This document shows positions 1 through 9,240 of a stretch of DNA of 64,000 bases, piece after piece. The position numbers and the translations under genes were made by a program. Each line of letters opens with the position of its first letter. Position 1 is the stretch's first letter. The DNA lies in NCBI RefSeq assembly GCF_004684205.1, contig NZ_SRIO01000006.1:114426-178425 (forward strand), in the 5' to 3' direction. The DNA comes from Candidatus Macondimonas diazotrophica. GTDB lineage: Bacteria; Pseudomonadota; Gammaproteobacteria; UBA5335. Under the pieces are notes generated by a model. The model was not told the origin of the DNA. It saw nothing but the letters and a program-made list of their open reading frames with translations, and made no database searches.

Positions 1-873
1 ACCGCCGGCGTGAATGTCCTCACTGATCCCATCTGGTCACATCGAGCCAGTCCGGTTTCCTTCGCAGGCCCGGACCGGCACGTTCCGGTCGGCATCCGCT
101 TCGAAGACCTCCCCTCGATCGATGCGGTGATCATCAGCCACAATCACTACGATCACATGGACCTCCCGACCCTGAAGCGGCTCTGGTTGCGTGATCGGCC
201 CCGGATCTTCGTCGGTCTGGGCAATCGGGGCACCCTGGAAGCGGCGGGTATCGGTGGCGTAGTGGAAACCGACTGGTGGCAGGCGCATGCGCTGACTCCC
301 AGCGTCCAAATCCATGGGGTCCCGGCGCAGCACTGGACCTCGCGCGGGCTGTTCGATCGCAACCGGACACTCTGGTTAGGCTATGTGATCGATACACCCG
401 CCGGGGCGATCTATTTCGCCGGCGATACTGGATTCGGTCCGCATTTCAAGCAGGTCGCGGAGCGCTTTCCCGAACTTCGGCTCGCCGTGCTGCCCATCGG
501 CGCGTATCTTCCGCGCTGGTTCATGAAGCCGGTCCACATGAATCCGGCCGAAGCCGTCGCCGCGTGGCGGATCCTCGGCGCGCAGCACGCGCTTGGCATC
601 CACTACGGAACCTTCCGCCTGGCCGAGGATGGCCAGCAGCAACCGTTGATCGATCTGGCCAAGGCGCTGGCCGTACGACCTGCTCGGCCCGTTGTGGCCG
701 CTTGGCTGCGTGCGCCCGAATCCGATCCCATTGCGACCGCCGCTCACCCAGCCTGCTTTCGGACGCCGCCATTCGGTCAGTCCTGGCAGGTTCCCGGCCA
801 CTGCATCGCCATGATGGCCGCATCCGCCGGTGGGCCGAAAACGGCTACCAGGGTTGGCGCTGCCGCTCCCTGA
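1..873 (+). CDS. Metallo-beta-lactamase-fold hydrolase (UlaG/NAPE-PLD-like), 5' partial
   Basis: A zinc-dependent hydrolase of the metallo-beta-lactamase fold, nearest in layout to the UlaG/NAPE-PLD branch. The reading frame is open to the window edge, so the N-terminus is missing; the GTG at 10 lies inside the usual LTDP-W---SPVSFAGP opening of the family and is unlikely to be the real start. Counting from base 10, the metal motif HNHYDH is at residues 44-49, a histidine at about 108, FAGDTGFG with the bridging Asp at about 139, and a late His in IHYGTF near 198. The last 45 or so residues are Ala/Pro-rich and not family-like, and the gene ends 29 bases inside the convergent SDR gene. Substrate unknown; family assignment is firm. 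Confidence 0.85.
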   Translation, partial: TAGVNVLTDPIWSHRASPVSFAGPDRHVPVGIRFEDLPSIDAVIISHNHYDHMDLPTLKRLWLRDRPRIFVGLGNRGTLEAAGIGGVVETDWWQAHALTPSVQIHGVPAQHWTSRGLFDRNRTLWLGYVIDTPAGAIYFAGDTGFGPHFKQVAERFPELRLAVLPIGAYLPRWFMKPVHMNPAEAVAAWRILGAQHALGIHYGTFRLAEDGQQQPLIDLAKALAVRPARPVVAAWLRAPESDPIATAAHPACFRTPPFGQSWQVPGHCIAMMAASAGGPKTATRVGAAAP

Positions 874-1570
874 AAAAGCCACCGGACGGCCCATCGTCGG
901 GTAGCATCGCGAGCCAGATGATATCGGCCGCACCATCCGCCGCGCTGCGCGGCGCATCCGGGCCGCCCAAGGGTGTTCGGCACCAACCTGGGCACACCGC
1001 ATTGACCAGAATGTTTTGACCGGCTACGTCGGCAGCCACCACCGCCGTCAATGCGTTGAGCGCTGCCTTGGACAGCCGATAAGCGGGCCACCGCGAGCCC
1101 ATCTGCGAGAGCTGCCCGAGGCTGGAGGACACATTGACGATGCGGCCGTATTCCTGTGTCTGCATATAGGGCAGCACCAGCCGGATCAGACTCAGTGGCG
1201 CGTGAAAATGGGTCCGCATCGCCAGATCGAGCTCCGCATCGGACATTTCGACGAAGCCGTGCCCGCGCGGCGCCACGCCGGCATTGTTGATCAGGACATC
1301 GACTCGACCGAGGGTATGAGCAAGCCATTGGCCGAAGGACTGCACGGAAGCCGGATCGGTCACATCCAGAACCGCCGGCTCCAAGTGCACATCGGCTTCC
1401 TGCTGGAGCACCCCTGCCGCCTGCGCCGCCTGCGCGTGACTACGGGCCGTAAGCACGACCCGCATCCCCGCGGCGGCGAGCAAGCGACAGATTTCAAGCC
1501 CGATTGCGCCTGCGCCGCCGGTCACGACGGCCACCCGCTGGTAGAGCAGTTCCGATTCCACCGTCATCAT
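845..1570 (-). CDS. SDR-family NAD(P)-dependent oxidoreductase
   Basis: A classical short-chain dehydrogenase/reductase of about 240 residues, the normal length for the family. It shows the cofactor motif TGGAGAIG (17-24), NNAG (95-98), the catalytic serine in VNVSSS (148-150) and the YRLSK pair Tyr164/Lys168. Two ATG codons lie back to back (1570 and 1567) behind a strong GGAGGTGG ribosome site, and the first overlaps the stop of the upstream cinA-like gene (ATGATGA), so the two genes are probably co-translated. The 3' end overlaps the end of the convergent hydrolase gene by 29 bases. It resembles carbonyl reductase-type SDRs; the substrate cannot be told from sequence. Confidence 0.88.
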   Translation of the reverse strand: MMTVESELLYQRVAVVTGGAGAIGLEICRLLAAAGMRVVLTARSHAQAAQAAGVLQQEADVHLEPAVLDVTDPASVQSFGQWLAHTLGRVDVLINNAGVAPRGHGFVEMSDAELDLAMRTHFHAPLSLIRLVLPYMQTQEYGRIVNVSSSLGQLSQMGSRWPAYRLSKAALNALTAVVAADVAGQNILVNAVCPGWCRTPLGGPDAPRSAADGAADIIWLAMLPDDGPSGGFFRERQRQPW

Positions 1571-2331
1571 CCACCTCCCGTCGCCTCAAGGACGTCCCCA
1601 GTTGTGTAGTCGATCCCCGCTTGATCGAGCCATCGGATGAGTGCCGCCCATGACGCACCGACCAACTGGGGCTCTCCCCTCAGGCCCAGTTCGATCCAGG
1701 GACGTGCCGCCATGTGAGGAAGACTGGAGATCTTGACGCCCGGGTACTGCGCCAACAGTTGCTCCATGACCGGAATCAGCGCGCTCTCCGGCACGTTTTC
1801 GATCGTCAAGGTCCGCAGAACCGGCTTGATGGAATGCCCGAGGGTCGGGTAGCGGGTTTCGAGGACCCATTCCACCATCGGCCAAGCCATTTGCGGAAAG
1901 CCCGGTACGAAATGATGATCACCCAGCGAAAAGCCGGCAATCTGGTTGACCGGGTTGGGAATGAGTCGCGCTCGCTCGGGCAGATCCGCCATGCGAATGC
2001 GGTAGGGGTAGGCAGCCTCCCCATATCGCCTTTCGATCAGGGCAGCCGCCTCTGAATGTCGCCGCAGCGCCGTCCCCGCTGCACGGGCCGCACACTGGCG
2101 CGTGTGATCATCCGGCGTTGCGCCGATGCCGCCAAAGCAGAACACCAGGTCGGGGGTCGCCAAGGTGCGGCGCAGTTGCTCCGTCAGATACGCCGGGTCG
2201 TCGCCGATCATCAGACACCAGTCCGGCTCCCGGCCGCGGGCCTGCAACACGTCGATCAGATGCGCGAGATGCCGATCCTTGCGCCGTCCATTGAGCAACT
2301 CATCCCCGATGACCATCAAACCGATACGCAT
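1567..2331 (-). CDS. CinA-type molybdopterin-binding-domain protein (competence/damage-inducible protein A family)
   Basis: A stand-alone MoaB/Mog-like domain of the COG1058 (CinA N-terminal) family, about 254 residues. The N-terminus MRIGLMVIGDELLNGR is the family signature, followed by a D-V-x-F-x-F-GG-x-G-TPDD segment (FGGIGATPDD) that forms the nucleotide/pterin-binding loop. The C-terminal nicotinamide-nucleotide deamidase (PncC) domain found in full CinA proteins is absent. ATG at 2331 has GGAGGAAG upstream. The gene overlaps the following SDR gene by its stop codon. Full CinA works in pyridine nucleotide recycling; the role of this short form is unknown. Confidence 0.82.
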   Translation of the reverse strand: MRIGLMVIGDELLNGRRKDRHLAHLIDVLQARGREPDWCLMIGDDPAYLTEQLRRTLATPDLVFCFGGIGATPDDHTRQCAARAAGTALRRHSEAAALIERRYGEAAYPYRIRMADLPERARLIPNPVNQIAGFSLGDHHFVPGFPQMAWPMVEWVLETRYPTLGHSIKPVLRTLTIENVPESALIPVMEQLLAQYPGVKISSLPHMAARPWIELGLRGEPQLVGASWAALIRWLDQAGIDYTTGDVLEATGGG

Positions 2332-2573
2332 GGGCGCGCTTCCTCCGCTTTATTCCCAGAAGACGGGGGCAACGGATAAAAGGTTCCGAAAACCGGTTCG
2401 ATGGCGTTCCCGGCACGCCCATTTGCGCGCTCCGGGATATCCCAGGCGTCTGGGAGGCTTGCTGGATGACCGATCCCGGCTCTGACAGCCGCGAATGCCG
2501 CGCGGGCGCGACCGTATGCGCCACGCTCGCATGCGATGAACGGCAACGCGGCACGGGCGAATCCGTTGCCTGC
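2332..2573. other. Intergenic stretch between TonB receptor and cinA-like gene
   Basis: This 242-bp gap separates two minus-strand genes. It holds small palindromes (AACCGGTT and GGGATATCCC) and a 5-bp stem CCCAG/CTGGG, but no T-tract terminator, no convincing promoter pair and no coding sequence. The only clear signal is the GGAGGAAG ribosome site just before the cinA-like gene. Confidence 0.5.
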
Positions 2574-4874
2574 CTAAAACGCGTACTTCACGTTGGCAAA
2601 GAAAGTCCGCCCCGGCCATGGGTGGTAAACATAGGCCGCGTAATCGGTAAGGTTGTCGGCACCCGCACTGAAGGTCCAGTTCGCATTGGGGAAATAGGAC
2701 AACTTGGCATCCAGGAAGACATACTCACTGCTGTCACCGAAACTGCGATGCGTATCAGTGTTCTCCAGATTGCCGTATTGCGCGCCGCTGTAACGCAGCC
2801 CGAGGGCGCAAGCCCAGGCGTCGGAAGGGCGATAGATGGTCAGCACAGTAGCGCGCCAATCGGGGATCCGCGGCTGCCAGTTACCCTCGGTTTCGGGATT
2901 GCGCGTGTTCTCCTTGATGCGCGAATGGGCGTAGGTGACACTGGCGCGGACATCCAATCCTATGATCAGCAGATCTGCCAGCTCCAGCACGGTTTCGATG
3001 CCGTAGAGCTGGATTTCTTCAACGTTCTGAACGCTGGTCAGATTGGGAAACACGGTCACGTCGCGTTGCGTATAGAGCGCATCCTCGCGCTTTTGGTGAA
3101 ACAGCGAAGTGCGCCACAGTCCCCCCGGCAAGGCGTGCTCCACGGCGAACTCGGAAGCCAGCACCTGCTCGGGCTTCAGATCGGGGTCGTTCTGCAAGTC
3201 ACTGGTGGTTCCGCTGATCTTCTGGAACAGCTCGGTGACGGTCGGAAACCGGTAGGCCTGCCCGATTGAACCGCGCAGCAGCCAATCGGCGGCAAGCTGG
3301 TAGGACAAGGACACCTTGGGCGATACCGTGGTCTTACTCCGGCTTGCATAGGGCTGGCTTGCGGTCGACGTCGCATTGACGCCGTCGAAGGCCCGCCAAT
3401 ACTCGGGCCGCAGGCCGAGGACCAGCGTCCAGTCCGGATCGAGCCGCCAGGCATCCTGGAGATAGACCGCGTGGGTTTCGGTCTTGCCCTCGGAGGCGGA
3501 TTGGACATCACCCCGCCCTCCGGTGAGCCAATCGTCGGTGGCGTAGGCTACCGAGGCGAGCTCGTAGCGATCGAAGTGGTATCCGAAGCTGAGTTCATGC
3601 GGACTGCCGGGCTGCCCCGCGGAACGCCAGATCCCGCGACCGTCGAGGGACTGCCAGCCGGTGCCGCTCATGTCGGTGATGCGGCCGGATGGGCGCCGGG
3701 TTCCGAGACCGGAATCAGCGCCCGCATTCGCGGTTGTGCTGCGCGATTCGTCCTCGTCATAGTCGTAGAGACTGGCCACCGCCTCCCAGTCCCAAGGGCC
3801 CTCCGTGTCGGACTTCAGGCTCAAGCCGTGCAGATAGTGCAGGCTTTCCGATTGACCGGGGCTCAGGCCGCGGACGGTGTACAGCGTCCCGTCGATCGCA
3901 ACCTTGCCGTTGTAGAACGGCTGGCCGGCGGCGTCGCGGAGATAGCTCTGGGCGCCGGTTTCCGAGTCGTTCTGCCACAAGCCGCTGCGATAGGCGGCGC
4001 GCAGTGTGGGCGTGAGGTCATAGGCGAGTTTGAACGTGAGGTTGTCCTGGACCGTATGATCGATGCCATAGGCTCCGAACACCAGACGTTGCGCGCCCGT
4101 GGGGTCCTCGTCGCGATAGGCGCCGCTCACCGCGGGCGGCGGCGCCTCCGGATCGATGGACGTGCGGCTGAGGGCGGCCGTGGCATAGGACATGGGCTGG
4201 CCCTGCGCGTCCAGCCGGTCGGCGCTGAGCCAGAACGAACCACGGCCCATGCGGTTGGCCAGCGAGGCGCTGAGATGGTGGCTGTCGTAGCGCTCATCGG
4301 TGCCGTAGATGGCATAATCCTGCACCGATCCCTGGGCGTTGAGGTGCCCCTCGAGACGTTCCGGGTCGCGCGTGCTGATCAGCGCCACGCCCCCTGCGCT
4401 GTTGCCGGGATACAGGGCGGAGAACGGTCCGTAGATGACATCGACACGCGCGATTTCCTCGGGCGACACCATGCCCCAGCGTGGCGGATAGCTGTAACTG
4501 TTGCCGAGGAAATTGGACAGCAGCAGCCCGTCGGCATAGACAATCGAGCCCGCGCTGTCGATCGAGCCCGTCGTGCGAGTCGCAACGATGCCGTTGCGAT
4601 CGCCGATGTAGCGCTCGCGCACCAGCATGCTCGGCAGATATTTCAGCGTCTCGGCCGAGGTCATGGCGTTGACCGATTCAGCGATCAGTCCGGCATCCAC
4701 GCCCGCGGTCGAAGCCGGAAGATTCTCAGGAACCGTAGGGGCACTGGCGCCCCTACCCTGCACCACCACTGCCTCCAGCATGGCGTCAGCCGGCGCCGGC
4801 TCGCCCTGCACTGCCCATGGGATCAAGACCGTGACTACGGTGAGTCGCGAAAAGACCATCCGAACCCCTTCCAT
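2574..4874 (-). CDS. TonB-dependent outer-membrane receptor
   Basis: A 766-residue outer-membrane transporter powered by TonB. A signal peptide ends near residue 25; a TonB box (EAVVVQG, about 34-40) follows, then the plug domain with RVDVIYGPFSALYPGNSAGG and a 22-strand barrel ending in the aromatic terminus VKYAF, as required for barrel assembly. Two starts are possible, ATG 4874 (AGAGG upstream) and ATG 4859 (GAAGGGG upstream). It is divergent from pxpB across about 150 bp. No Fur box or cobalamin riboswitch is visible in that gap, so the substrate (siderophore, metal chelate or other) cannot be assigned. The next gene downstream, cinA-like, is 242 bp away. Confidence 0.9.
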   Translation of the reverse strand: MEGVRMVFSRLTVVTVLIPWAVQGEPAPADAMLEAVVVQGRGASAPTVPENLPASTAGVDAGLIAESVNAMTSAETLKYLPSMLVRERYIGDRNGIVATRTTGSIDSAGSIVYADGLLLSNFLGNSYSYPPRWGMVSPEEIARVDVIYGPFSALYPGNSAGGVALISTRDPERLEGHLNAQGSVQDYAIYGTDERYDSHHLSASLANRMGRGSFWLSADRLDAQGQPMSYATAALSRTSIDPEAPPPAVSGAYRDEDPTGAQRLVFGAYGIDHTVQDNLTFKLAYDLTPTLRAAYRSGLWQNDSETGAQSYLRDAAGQPFYNGKVAIDGTLYTVRGLSPGQSESLHYLHGLSLKSDTEGPWDWEAVASLYDYDEDESRSTTANAGADSGLGTRRPSGRITDMSGTGWQSLDGRGIWRSAGQPGSPHELSFGYHFDRYELASVAYATDDWLTGGRGDVQSASEGKTETHAVYLQDAWRLDPDWTLVLGLRPEYWRAFDGVNATSTASQPYASRSKTTVSPKVSLSYQLAADWLLRGSIGQAYRFPTVTELFQKISGTTSDLQNDPDLKPEQVLASEFAVEHALPGGLWRTSLFHQKREDALYTQRDVTVFPNLTSVQNVEEIQLYGIETVLELADLLIIGLDVRASVTYAHSRIKENTRNPETEGNWQPRIPDWRATVLTIYRPSDAWACALGLRYSGAQYGNLENTDTHRSFGDSSEYVFLDAKLSYFPNANWTFSAGADNLTDYAAYVYHPWPGRTFFANVKYAF

Positions 4875-5023
4875 GGCAAACCTCTGGCCTCCAAGCCGCT
4901 GTCAAAAGCGCGTATACTGCGCCTGAAATCGGGTTCCCGATTCGCATGCGACAAAGCGTCGCACTGCTGTGAGCGGGTCATGCCTGGATATTCGAAGACT
5001 GCCTGCGGTTTCTCACCCTTCCG

Positions 5024-5713
5024 ATGATCCCGTCCATTCTTCCGCTTGGGGACTGTGCGCTCCAGATCACGCTGGGCGCGCAGATCAGCGAGGCCATCAG
5101 TGCCGAGGTACACGCGCTGGCCTGGCGCATCCAGAGCGCCGCACTTCCCGGCTTGATCGACCTGGTGCCGGCCTATGCCTCGCTCACCATCCACTATGAT
5201 CCGCTGTACTGGGACTTCGCCGCCCTCCAGCACGCCGTGCTTGCACTGTTCAGCGCCGACGATGCCAACCAGAACCCGCGCCAGCCGACCCGTGAGATTC
5301 AAATCCCGGTCTGTTACGAAGCGGATTTCGGTATCGATCTCGCCGAGGTCTCGAGCCATGCCGGCCTGTCTGTGCAGGCGGTCATCGAGCGCCATGCGGC
5401 CCAGGTCTATCGCGTGTATTTCCTGGGATTCACCCCCGGATTTGCCTATCTGGGCGGACTCGACCCGGCGCTGGCCATGGCACGCAAGCCCACCCCGCGC
5501 GCGCGGGTACCGGCCGGATCGGTTGGGATCGCCGGCGCCCAGACAGGGGTGTATTCCCAAGCCACACCGGGTGGCTGGCAGATCGTCGGACGGACGCCGC
5601 TGACGCTTTTCGATCCGAGTCGCTCACCACCTAGTCTTCTCGCGCCAGGTGATCGCGTCCGCTTTACGGCCATCGATGCCGACCGCTTCGCCACGCTGGC
5701 CCGGGCGCCGTGA
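5024..5713 (+). CDS. pxpB: 5-oxoprolinase subunit PxpB (KipI family)
   Basis: A 229-residue member of the KipI/PxpB family, the usual length. The N-terminal part starts with PLGDCALQITLG and the C-terminal cyclophilin-like domain contains FLGFTPGFAYLGGL, PRARVPAGSVGIAG and TPGGWQIVGRTP, all strongly conserved in the family. In known systems PxpB works with PxpC and PxpA to hydrolyse 5-oxoproline to glutamate using ATP. Its stop overlaps the GTG start of pxpC (GTGA), implying coupled translation. No pxpA (LamB/YcsF family) is in this window. No strong ribosome site is visible before ATG 5024. Confidence 0.92.
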   Translation: MIPSILPLGDCALQITLGAQISEAISAEVHALAWRIQSAALPGLIDLVPAYASLTIHYDPLYWDFAALQHAVLALFSADDANQNPRQPTREIQIPVCYEADFGIDLAEVSSHAGLSVQAVIERHAAQVYRVYFLGFTPGFAYLGGLDPALAMARKPTPRARVPAGSVGIAGAQTGVYSQATPGGWQIVGRTPLTLFDPSRSPPSLLAPGDRVRFTAIDADRFATLARAP

Positions 5714-6696
5714 TCCACATCGACTCCCCCGGCCTGCTGACCACCGTGCAGGATCTCGGCCGCCCGGGCCATCAGCAGCTCGGGTTGTCGCCGGGCGGCG
5801 CGATGGATGTCGATGCGGCCCACATCGCCAACCTGCTGGTCGGCAACGCGCCCAGCGCGGCCGTACTCGAAATCACCTTGACCGGACCGCGCATCACATT
5901 CGAACACGGCCACTGGATCGCCTTGACCGGCGCCGACCTGCCCGGGACCGTGGCGGGTGTCCGACTGCCCGGCTGGCGCCCGATCTGGGTTCCACCCGGC
6001 GCGCAACTGGTTTTCGGCAGCATCCGAAAGGGCTGTCGCGCCTATCTGGCATTGGCTGGTGGCATCGATGTACCGATTGTGCTCGGCAGCCGCAGCACGG
6101 ACCTTCGCGCCGGGATCGGCGGACTCCACGGGCGTCGCCTGATCAACGGTGACCGACTTCCGATCGGCGCCTGCACGCGTCCTCCCCCGTTGCCGGACGA
6201 CCGGCCCTGCTGGCCGCGCTGGTGGGCCACCCATGAAATGCCGACCGCTGACCAGCGGGTGGTGCTGCGATTCGTGCCGGGTCCCGACTGGAAAATCCTT
6301 CCCGAGGCGGCACGCCGCGCGCTGACCAGCGGCGCCTTGCAGGTCGATCATCGCTTCGATCGAATGGGTTTGCGTCTGTCCGGAATCCGGCTGAGCGTAT
6401 CCGACGCTTCCAAGCGTCTCTCTGCCGGCGTGACGTTTGGCACGCTCCAGCTCCCCCCAGACGGACAGCCGATCCTGCTGGGCGCAGACCGCCAGACCAC
6501 CGGCGGATATCCCGTCCTCGGCACGGTCGCGCGTGTCGATCATGCTCGCCTGGCACAACTGCGCGCCGATGACAGACTCTATTTCAGCCCACTTCCGGTC
6601 GCCGCCGCACAGACCTTGTACCGGGCCCGAGCGCGGGATATCGCCCGGTTGGCGATTGCCATCGAACTGTCCACCGATGGGGCGGAAACCGGATGA
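5710..6696 (+). CDS. pxpC: 5-oxoprolinase subunit PxpC (KipA family)
   Basis: A 328-residue KipA/PxpC protein, related to the carboxyltransferase domain of biotin-dependent enzymes such as urea amidolyase. Family marks are GLLTTVQDLGRPGHQQLGL at the N-terminus, SPGGAMD, and near the end TGGYPVLGTVARVDHARL followed by LRADDRLYF. It starts at GTG 5710, overlapping the pxpB stop by four bases. With PxpB it forms the ATP-dependent core of prokaryotic 5-oxoprolinase; the sugar-hydrolase-like PxpA subunit is not seen nearby. Confident on family; the substrate in this organism is inferred. Confidence 0.92.
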   Translation: MIHIDSPGLLTTVQDLGRPGHQQLGLSPGGAMDVDAAHIANLLVGNAPSAAVLEITLTGPRITFEHGHWIALTGADLPGTVAGVRLPGWRPIWVPPGAQLVFGSIRKGCRAYLALAGGIDVPIVLGSRSTDLRAGIGGLHGRRLINGDRLPIGACTRPPPLPDDRPCWPRWWATHEMPTADQRVVLRFVPGPDWKILPEAARRALTSGALQVDHRFDRMGLRLSGIRLSVSDASKRLSAGVTFGTLQLPPDGQPILLGADRQTTGGYPVLGTVARVDHARLAQLRADDRLYFSPLPVAAAQTLYRARARDIARLAIAIELSTDGAETG

Positions 6697-6783
6697 TGAC
6701 TCCCGAGCTCCGGGTGGAACCCCCCGTCGATGCGCCGGTCCAATCGCCACACCAGTGTCACCCCTGCACCGGGAGCTCATCTC

Positions 6784-7170
6784 ATGCGAATCATTCATAC
6801 CATGCTGCGCGTCGGTAACCTGGACCGGTCGATCAACTTCTACACCGACGTCCTGGGCATGCGTCTGTTACGCCGCCAGGACTATCCCGAGGGCCGCTTC
6901 ACGCTGGCCTTCGTGGGCTACGGCGAGGAGACCGATACAGCGGTCATCGAACTGACCGAGAACTGGGACACGGATCACTATGAGCTGGGAACCGCTTTCG
7001 GACACATCGCCATTGAAACCGACGACCTCTATGCCTGCTGCGAACAGGTCCGCACGCGCGGCGGCAGCATCACCCGTGAACCGGGGCCCATGAAACACGG
7101 CCAGACTCACATTGCCTTTGTCCGCGACCCGGATGGCTATGCCCTTGAACTGATTCAGCGGAACTCGTGA
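6784..7170 (+). CDS. gloA: Lactoylglutathione lyase (glyoxalase I)
   Basis: Glyoxalase I isomerises the hemithioacetal of methylglyoxal and glutathione to S-lactoylglutathione in the cytoplasm. The 128-residue protein keeps the four metal ligands at exactly the E. coli GloA positions: His5, Glu56, His74 and Glu122, which suggests the Ni2+-preferring bacterial form. ATG 6784 is preferred over longer in-frame options because homologues begin [10 protein letters not shown] and GGGAG lies about 10 bases upstream. It stands alone, 87 bp after pxpC and 170 bp before sodB. Confidence 0.96.
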   Translation: MRIIHTMLRVGNLDRSINFYTDVLGMRLLRRQDYPEGRFTLAFVGYGEETDTAVIELTENWDTDHYELGTAFGHIAIETDDLYACCEQVRTRGGSITREPGPMKHGQTHIAFVRDPDGYALELIQRNS

Positions 7171-7340
7171 AGCCGACGAATCCTGCTCCGCCATCGGATT
7201 GCATCACACACAGGGCTCGCCTATCGTAGAGCCTCTCACCGAACCTGAGGGCGCAGGTGCCGCCCCAAGGGTCGCAACGGTGACCGCATCGTCGATTGGC
7301 AACCCGACTTCCTTGTCAACCCTCTATAAGGAGAGCGATC

Positions 7341-7925
7341 ATGGCTCATACGCTGCCCGAATTGCCCTATGCATTGGATGCCCTGGAACCGCATCTCTCC
7401 AAGGAAACGCTTGAATTCCACTACGGCAAGCACCACAAGACCTATGTGGACACGCTCAACACGCTGATTCCCGACACCGAATACGCCGAGCTCAGCCTCG
7501 AAGAAATCATCGGAAAATCGACGGGCAAGCTGTTCAACCAGGCTGCCCAGGTCTGGAATCACACGTTCTACTGGAATTGCCTGTCGCCCAACGGCGGCGG
7601 TGAACCGACCGGGGCGCTGGCCGAGGCCATCACCAAGAGCTTCGGCTCGTTCGCTGACTTCAAGAAGGCCTTCACTGACCAGACCATCGCCAATTTCGGC
7701 TCGGGCTGGGGTTGGCTGGTCAAGAAATCCGACGGCAGCCTCGCGATCGTGGAAACGTCCAACGCCGCCACGCCGCTGACCGACACCACCGTCGTTCCCC
7801 TCCTGACCTGCGACATCTGGGAACATGCCTATTACATCGACTACCGCAATGCCCGTCCCAAGTACATGGAAGCTTTCTGGAATCTGGTAAACTGGGAGTT
7901 TGTTGCGAAAAATCTCAGCGCCTGA
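7341..7925 (+). CDS. sodB: Superoxide dismutase [Fe]
   Basis: A cytoplasmic iron superoxide dismutase of 194 residues, converting superoxide to oxygen and hydrogen peroxide. Metal ligands are His27, His74, Asp158 and His162. The Fe-type rather than Mn-type assignment rests on Gln70 in [11 protein letters not shown] (the residue that hydrogen-bonds the metal-bound water from the N-terminal domain) and on [13 protein letters not shown] 7341 is preceded by AAGGAGAG. A terminator-like hairpin follows at 7953-7988, so the gene is probably monocistronic. Confidence 0.97.
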   Translation: MAHTLPELPYALDALEPHLSKETLEFHYGKHHKTYVDTLNTLIPDTEYAELSLEEIIGKSTGKLFNQAAQVWNHTFYWNCLSPNGGGEPTGALAEAITKSFGSFADFKKAFTDQTIANFGSGWGWLVKKSDGSLAIVETSNAATPLTDTTVVPLLTCDIWEHAYYIDYRNARPKYMEAFWNLVNWEFVAKNLSA

Positions 7926-7952
7926 TCCACACATCAAGCAGGCAGAGCGGTC

Positions 7953-7988
7953 AGGGCTGTCCGGAACGGACGGCCCTGTGTTTGTTTT
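7953..7988 (+). terminator. Rho-independent terminator after sodB
   Basis: An 11-bp stem (AGGGCTGTCCG paired with CGGACGGCCCT, one G-T wobble) closes a GAA loop and is followed by the T-rich run GTGTTTGTTTT. It begins 28 bases after the sodB stop codon and precedes argD. Confidence 0.8.
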
Positions 7989-8055
7989 GCGGGCCCTGGG
8001 ATTGACCGTCCCATGCCCATGACCGATCCAGAAGAAATCCAGGAAACGCGGCGCC

Positions 8056-9234
8056 ATGAAGGAACATCTGATGTCGACCTACGCCCGCCTGCCGATCGCC
8101 TTCGCGCGTGGCGAAGGGGTCTGGCTGTGGGATGAGCAGGGTCGACGCCACCTCGATGCCCTGAGCGGTATCGCGGTCTGCGGCCTGGGTCACGCTCATC
8201 CTGCCGTCGCATCGGCCTTGGCCGAGCAGGTGGCCACGTTGCTGCACACCTCCAATCTCTACCGCATCCCGTTGCAGGAAACACTGGGCGCCCGGCTGTG
8301 TGGGCTCGCCGATATGGATCGGGTCTTTTTCTGCAACTCCGGTGCCGAGGCCAATGAAGCGGCCATCAAACTGGCCCGTCGCCTAGGTCATGCGCACGGG
8401 ATCGATCTGCCGCGCATCGTGGTGATGGAAGGCGCCTTTCACGGTCGCACGTTGGCCACGCTGACCGCAACGGCCAACAGCAAGGCCCAACAGGGTTTCG
8501 AGCCCTTGGTGGACGGTTTCGTCCGCGCGCCTTTCGGTGATCTGGCCGCTCTGGAGCGCCTTGCGGCGCAGGAATCCGGGATCGTCGCGGTGTTGTTGGA
8601 GCCCATTCAGGGCGAGGGCGGCATCCGCATTGCGCCAGCCGGCTATCTGCGGGGCGTGCGCCGGCTGTGCGATCAGCAAGGCTGGCTGATGATGGTCGAT
8701 GAAATCCAGTCCGGCATGGGGCGTGCGGGTGCCTGGTTCGCCCATCAGCTGGCGGACATCCAGCCGGATGTCATGACACTGGCCAAGGGGCTGGGCAATG
8801 GCGTGCCCATTGGCGCCTGCCTGGCCCGCGGCGCGGCAGCCGGGGCGCTTCAGCCCGGCAGCCACGGCACCACCTTCGGTGGAAATCCGCTGGCCTGCCG
8901 CGCGGCCCTGGCCGTGCTCGATACGCTCGAAGCCGAGAACTGGATCGACCGTGTCGCGACAAGCGCACGGCACCTGATCGACACGCTGCGTGCGACACTC
9001 GCGGACCTGTCCATGGTACGCGAGATCCGCCATCAGGGTTTCTTGATCGGCATCGAGCTGGACCGGCCGGCATCTAGCCTACCCGCTCTGGCGCTTGAGG
9101 AAGGGATCCTCATCAATGTGACCGCCGAGCGAGTAATCCGCCTGCTACCCCCTCTGATCTGGGAGGAGGAGCATACGCACTATCTGGTTCCGCGCCTGCG
9201 CCGCGCGCTGGACCGCCTCATCAGCCAAGGATGA
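8056..9234 (+). CDS. argD: Acetylornithine aminotransferase
   Basis: A PLP-dependent class III aminotransferase of 392 residues, which in arginine synthesis makes N-acetylornithine from N-acetylglutamate semialdehyde. The PLP-binding lysine is Lys244 in TLAKGLGNGVPIGA; FFCNSGAEANEAAIKLAR, GAFHGRTLATL and MVDEIQSGMGR (cofactor Asp) are all present. ATG 8056 has AGGAAA upstream, but ATG 8071, preceded by AAGGAA and closer to family N-termini, is an equal candidate. argF follows after 6 bases, supporting the arginine assignment over other class III transaminases. No ArgR box is evident upstream. Confidence 0.93.
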   Translation: MKEHLMSTYARLPIAFARGEGVWLWDEQGRRHLDALSGIAVCGLGHAHPAVASALAEQVATLLHTSNLYRIPLQETLGARLCGLADMDRVFFCNSGAEANEAAIKLARRLGHAHGIDLPRIVVMEGAFHGRTLATLTATANSKAQQGFEPLVDGFVRAPFGDLAALERLAAQESGIVAVLLEPIQGEGGIRIAPAGYLRGVRRLCDQQGWLMMVDEIQSGMGRAGAWFAHQLADIQPDVMTLAKGLGNGVPIGACLARGAAAGALQPGSHGTTFGGNPLACRAALAVLDTLEAENWIDRVATSARHLIDTLRATLADLSMVREIRHQGFLIGIELDRPASSLPALALEEGILINVTAERVIRLLPPLIWEEEHTHYLVPRLRRALDRLISQG

Positions 9235-9240
9235 CTTTTC

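Noticed and set aside
4875..5023. Cobalamin or TPP riboswitch, or Fur box, in the TonB receptor/pxpB gap
   Set aside because: I looked for the conserved B12 and THI box strings and for an A/T-rich Fur palindrome and found none.
3471..5027. 518-aa plus-strand frame opposite the TonB receptor
   Set aside because: Antisense to a complete receptor gene; it also runs into pxpB and has no recognisable domain.
7171..7340. Fixed promoter for sodB
   Set aside because: TTGGCA and CTATAA can be seen but are 21-23 bases apart, too far for a normal sigma-70 promoter.
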